A DNA stretch of 64,000 nt. Origin: Botryotinia globosa (lineage: Eukaryota > Ascomycota > Leotiomycetes > Helotiales > Sclerotiniaceae). The notes below the pieces were generated by a model. It was not told where the DNA came from. It saw only the letters and a list, made by a program, of their open reading frames with translations, and made no database searches. The DNA lies in NCBI GenBank assembly GCA_014898425.1, contig RCSZ01000005.1, forward strand, positions 1,302,001 to 1,366,000, given 5' to 3'. The position numbers and the translations under genes were made by a program. This document shows positions 62,148 through 64,000 of this stretch, in pieces (within the stretch, counting starts at the first letter, position 1; every line of letters begins with the position of its first letter).

Positions 62148-63762
62148 ATGGCATTCGAGTCCGGCACAGCATATCCGGAATCTGATGCGGACGACGAGTA
62201 CGAGAGAAGTGTGCATAACAGTTCCCCAGTTCTCGCCAACGATTCAGAGGATTCCGATGGCCTTTCTTCCAGCGAACACACCCCAACTACGTATGGTAAT
62301 CATGGCATCATGGACTCTTTGCCAGATTCTATCATAACGGAATGGACTGCAGATGATTGCGCCGATTTTGTAGGTAGTCTGGGACTGCGGCAGTATGGCG
62401 ATCAATTCTTAGGTATGCGTTACAGCAATATTGCATGTCCTTAACCTCTTATCTAACTGAGTGGGATAGAAAACGAAATTGTTGGGGAAGCATTGGTAGC
62501 ATTACAACATACCGACCTAAAGGAGATGGGAATAGCAAGTGTGGGGCATCGACTCACAATTCTTAAGAACGTTTACGACATCAAGATTAAGCAAGACGTG
62601 CCTATTGAGAGTGACCACTATGTGCCACTATGTGAGTTGGTCGATTGGATGTTGCCGAATAATCAAACTGACTTCCTTTGCAGCAGCGGACGCCGAGGCC
62701 CAGTATGCCACCGCGACACTCAAAGACATCAAAAATCTAGTCGAACAATTACGATTACGAGACGAACGAATGAGCGTTGCAGAGATGGAATTACGAAGGC
62801 TGACTTCTGAGTACACCCGATTGAGGGAAGATCTCTTGCCGGTATTTCGAATGCATAAGGAAGGGCAGCCTTTGCCATACCATCCTCCTGGGACCAACAA
62901 TCAAAGCCTATATTCTTACGATAATACCAATACGATTTCACCTCCTGCACCTACTCCCTCTTCAAGTCAATCAGGCGGACTCTCGCGAAAGTTCTCAACG
63001 AAAAAGCTGTTTCTGGAATCAACGCCAAAGAATGCGTCTCCTACATTCAATTTACAATCTAGCCAGGATAGATCTATGATGGAACACGCTCTTGATCCTG
63101 CAAATGCTGCCGAGCGGGCAGTCCTCTCTTCCTCACACCTCAATGCTATGAATAACGGCTCTCAGTCACTGTCGCCTGGACAACCTTCGCCCAATCAACC
63201 CTCTCCGACTTCCCCTCCTTCCCATATGAGTGGATCCACTTTAGCCTCACGCTCGTACCGATCCGATCAACAACCTACACCAGGCCGCAGCAATTTCCCT
63301 CAGAACGACAACGACCAATATCCTCCATCGACATACTCTCGCGACAGTACCAAACCAGCACCCTCACGGCGAGCCCAAACACCGGCCCTGGAACCACCTT
63401 CTGGTGGGGGTGGTGCCTCGGTCGAAATATTCAAATCATTCCGCGTCAGTATGGAAGACCCATGCTACAAGGTTTTACCTGCTGCACTGAAAAAATACAA
63501 TATCAACGCACCCTGGGAACAATACGCTTTGTACATCGTCTATGGGGACAAAGAAAGATGTTTGGGCATGGAAGAAAAACCGCTGATTCTATTCAAACAA
63601 TTGGATAAGGAAGGCAAGAAGCCCATGTTCATGTTGAGAAAAATCAGCCCCAATACGGAACCTGGAATACAAGATGTCCCTGGAAGCGCAGGTCTGGACG
63701 GTAGAAATGGTGGTCGCGGTGGAAACAATTCCATATACGACCCCCCCGGCGGCATTATATGA
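62148..63762 (+). CDS. STE50: MAPK-cascade adaptor STE50 (SAM and RA domains)
   Basis: The spliced model is join(62148..62412, 62470..62631, 62684..63762), 501 aa. A SAM domain (about residues 64-133: EWTADDCADFVGSLGL, then LKEMGIASVGHRLTILKNV) is followed by a short coiled-coil stretch (LVEQLRLRDERMSVAEMELR), a Ser/Pro-rich linker, and a Ras-association domain near the C-terminus (about 388-465: IFKSFRVSMEDPCYKVLPAA, then KPMFMLRKIS). Ste50 proteins bind the MAPKKK Ste11 through the SAM domain and Ras/Cdc42-type GTPases through the RA domain, feeding the mating/pathogenicity, filamentation and HOG pathways. Both domains are intact and the length is usual. All three exons join with standard GT-AG introns. 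Confidence 0.95.
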
Positions 63763-64000
63763 TCTAATCGAACATTTGGATTGGACATTATTTCTTGGAG
63801 TTGCTGCACTGGTTTACACTGCATAGCGAAAGTAGGCGATATGACCAATTTTTGGGATAGTGTATGTGTATTGGAAACGGAATTTTGGAGATGACAATTC
63901 AGGGTCAATCCAGTTTATTATTTTTTCGGCTAGCTAGCTGTTTTGGTATCTTTTGGTCATATTTTTATATGAGGCGTATCGTGAGATGAATGGTTGAATA
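63763..64000. other. 3' flank of STE50
   Basis: The remaining sequence is the probable 3' UTR and downstream flank. No further gene is visible before the window ends. Confidence 0.6.

Overview
The window looks like a chromosome segment from a filamentous ascomycete, most likely a leotiomycete of the Sclerotiniaceae type (Botrytis/Sclerotinia-like). Protein-coding genes are split by short spliceosomal introns (mostly 43-70 nt). Clear fungal housekeeping and regulatory genes are present (PRP8, COX4, an HMT1-type ABC half-transporter, a LAG1-type ceramide synthase, PalH/RIM21, a Tea4/TeaC-like SH3 protein, STE50). The long intergenic regions are rich in microsatellites and in a CCTAGGTA palindrome. 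The genus-level assignment is an inference from texture and gene content, not from a database match.

Layout. 1-1482: the 3' end of PRP8. 1483-6112: gene-poor, with a self-complementary minisatellite. 6113-7534: a Myb/SANT-repeat protein with a 49-residue polyglutamine tract. 9462-29877: a secondary-metabolism block. It holds a bifunctional copalyl diphosphate synthase/kaurene-type diterpene cyclase (both active sites recognisable), two P450s resembling fungal ent-kaurene oxidases (CYP503-like), a 14-TM MFS exporter, a fungal rhodopsin-like membrane protein, a third P450 of Tri11/CYP65-like character and a multicopper oxidase. 29878-32665: gene-free. 32666-37722: COX4 and the ABC half-transporter, convergent. 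37723-47592: a long gene-poor region with two eroded coding relics (about 41.4-41.9 kb and 43.8-44.3 kb) and a 2-kb tract almost devoid of G on the + strand. 47593-52563: ceramide synthase and PalH in tandem on the minus strand. 52564-57606: repeats and a CT-rich leader. 57607-63762: the Tea4-like polarity protein and STE50.

How the genes fit together. The block from the cyclase to the multicopper oxidase reads as a diterpenoid biosynthetic gene cluster: cyclisation of geranylgeranyl diphosphate, several oxidations, and export. It resembles a gibberellin-type core but lacks a geranylgeranyl diphosphate synthase, the GA desaturase and any clear GA P450-1/2/3 in this window, so its product is probably a different labdane-derived diterpenoid. 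The cluster is almost free of the CCTAGGTA palindrome and microsatellites that fill the flanks, suggesting a different history.

Unusual items: a related 92-bp element inside the two longest introns of two unrelated genes (introner-like or MITE-like), three GC-AG introns, strong strand-compositional asymmetry tied to gene ends, and decayed coding sequence between the transporter and ceramide synthase genes. The spliced models for all complete genes were derived by eye. Each closes in frame, but none has been checked against transcripts.
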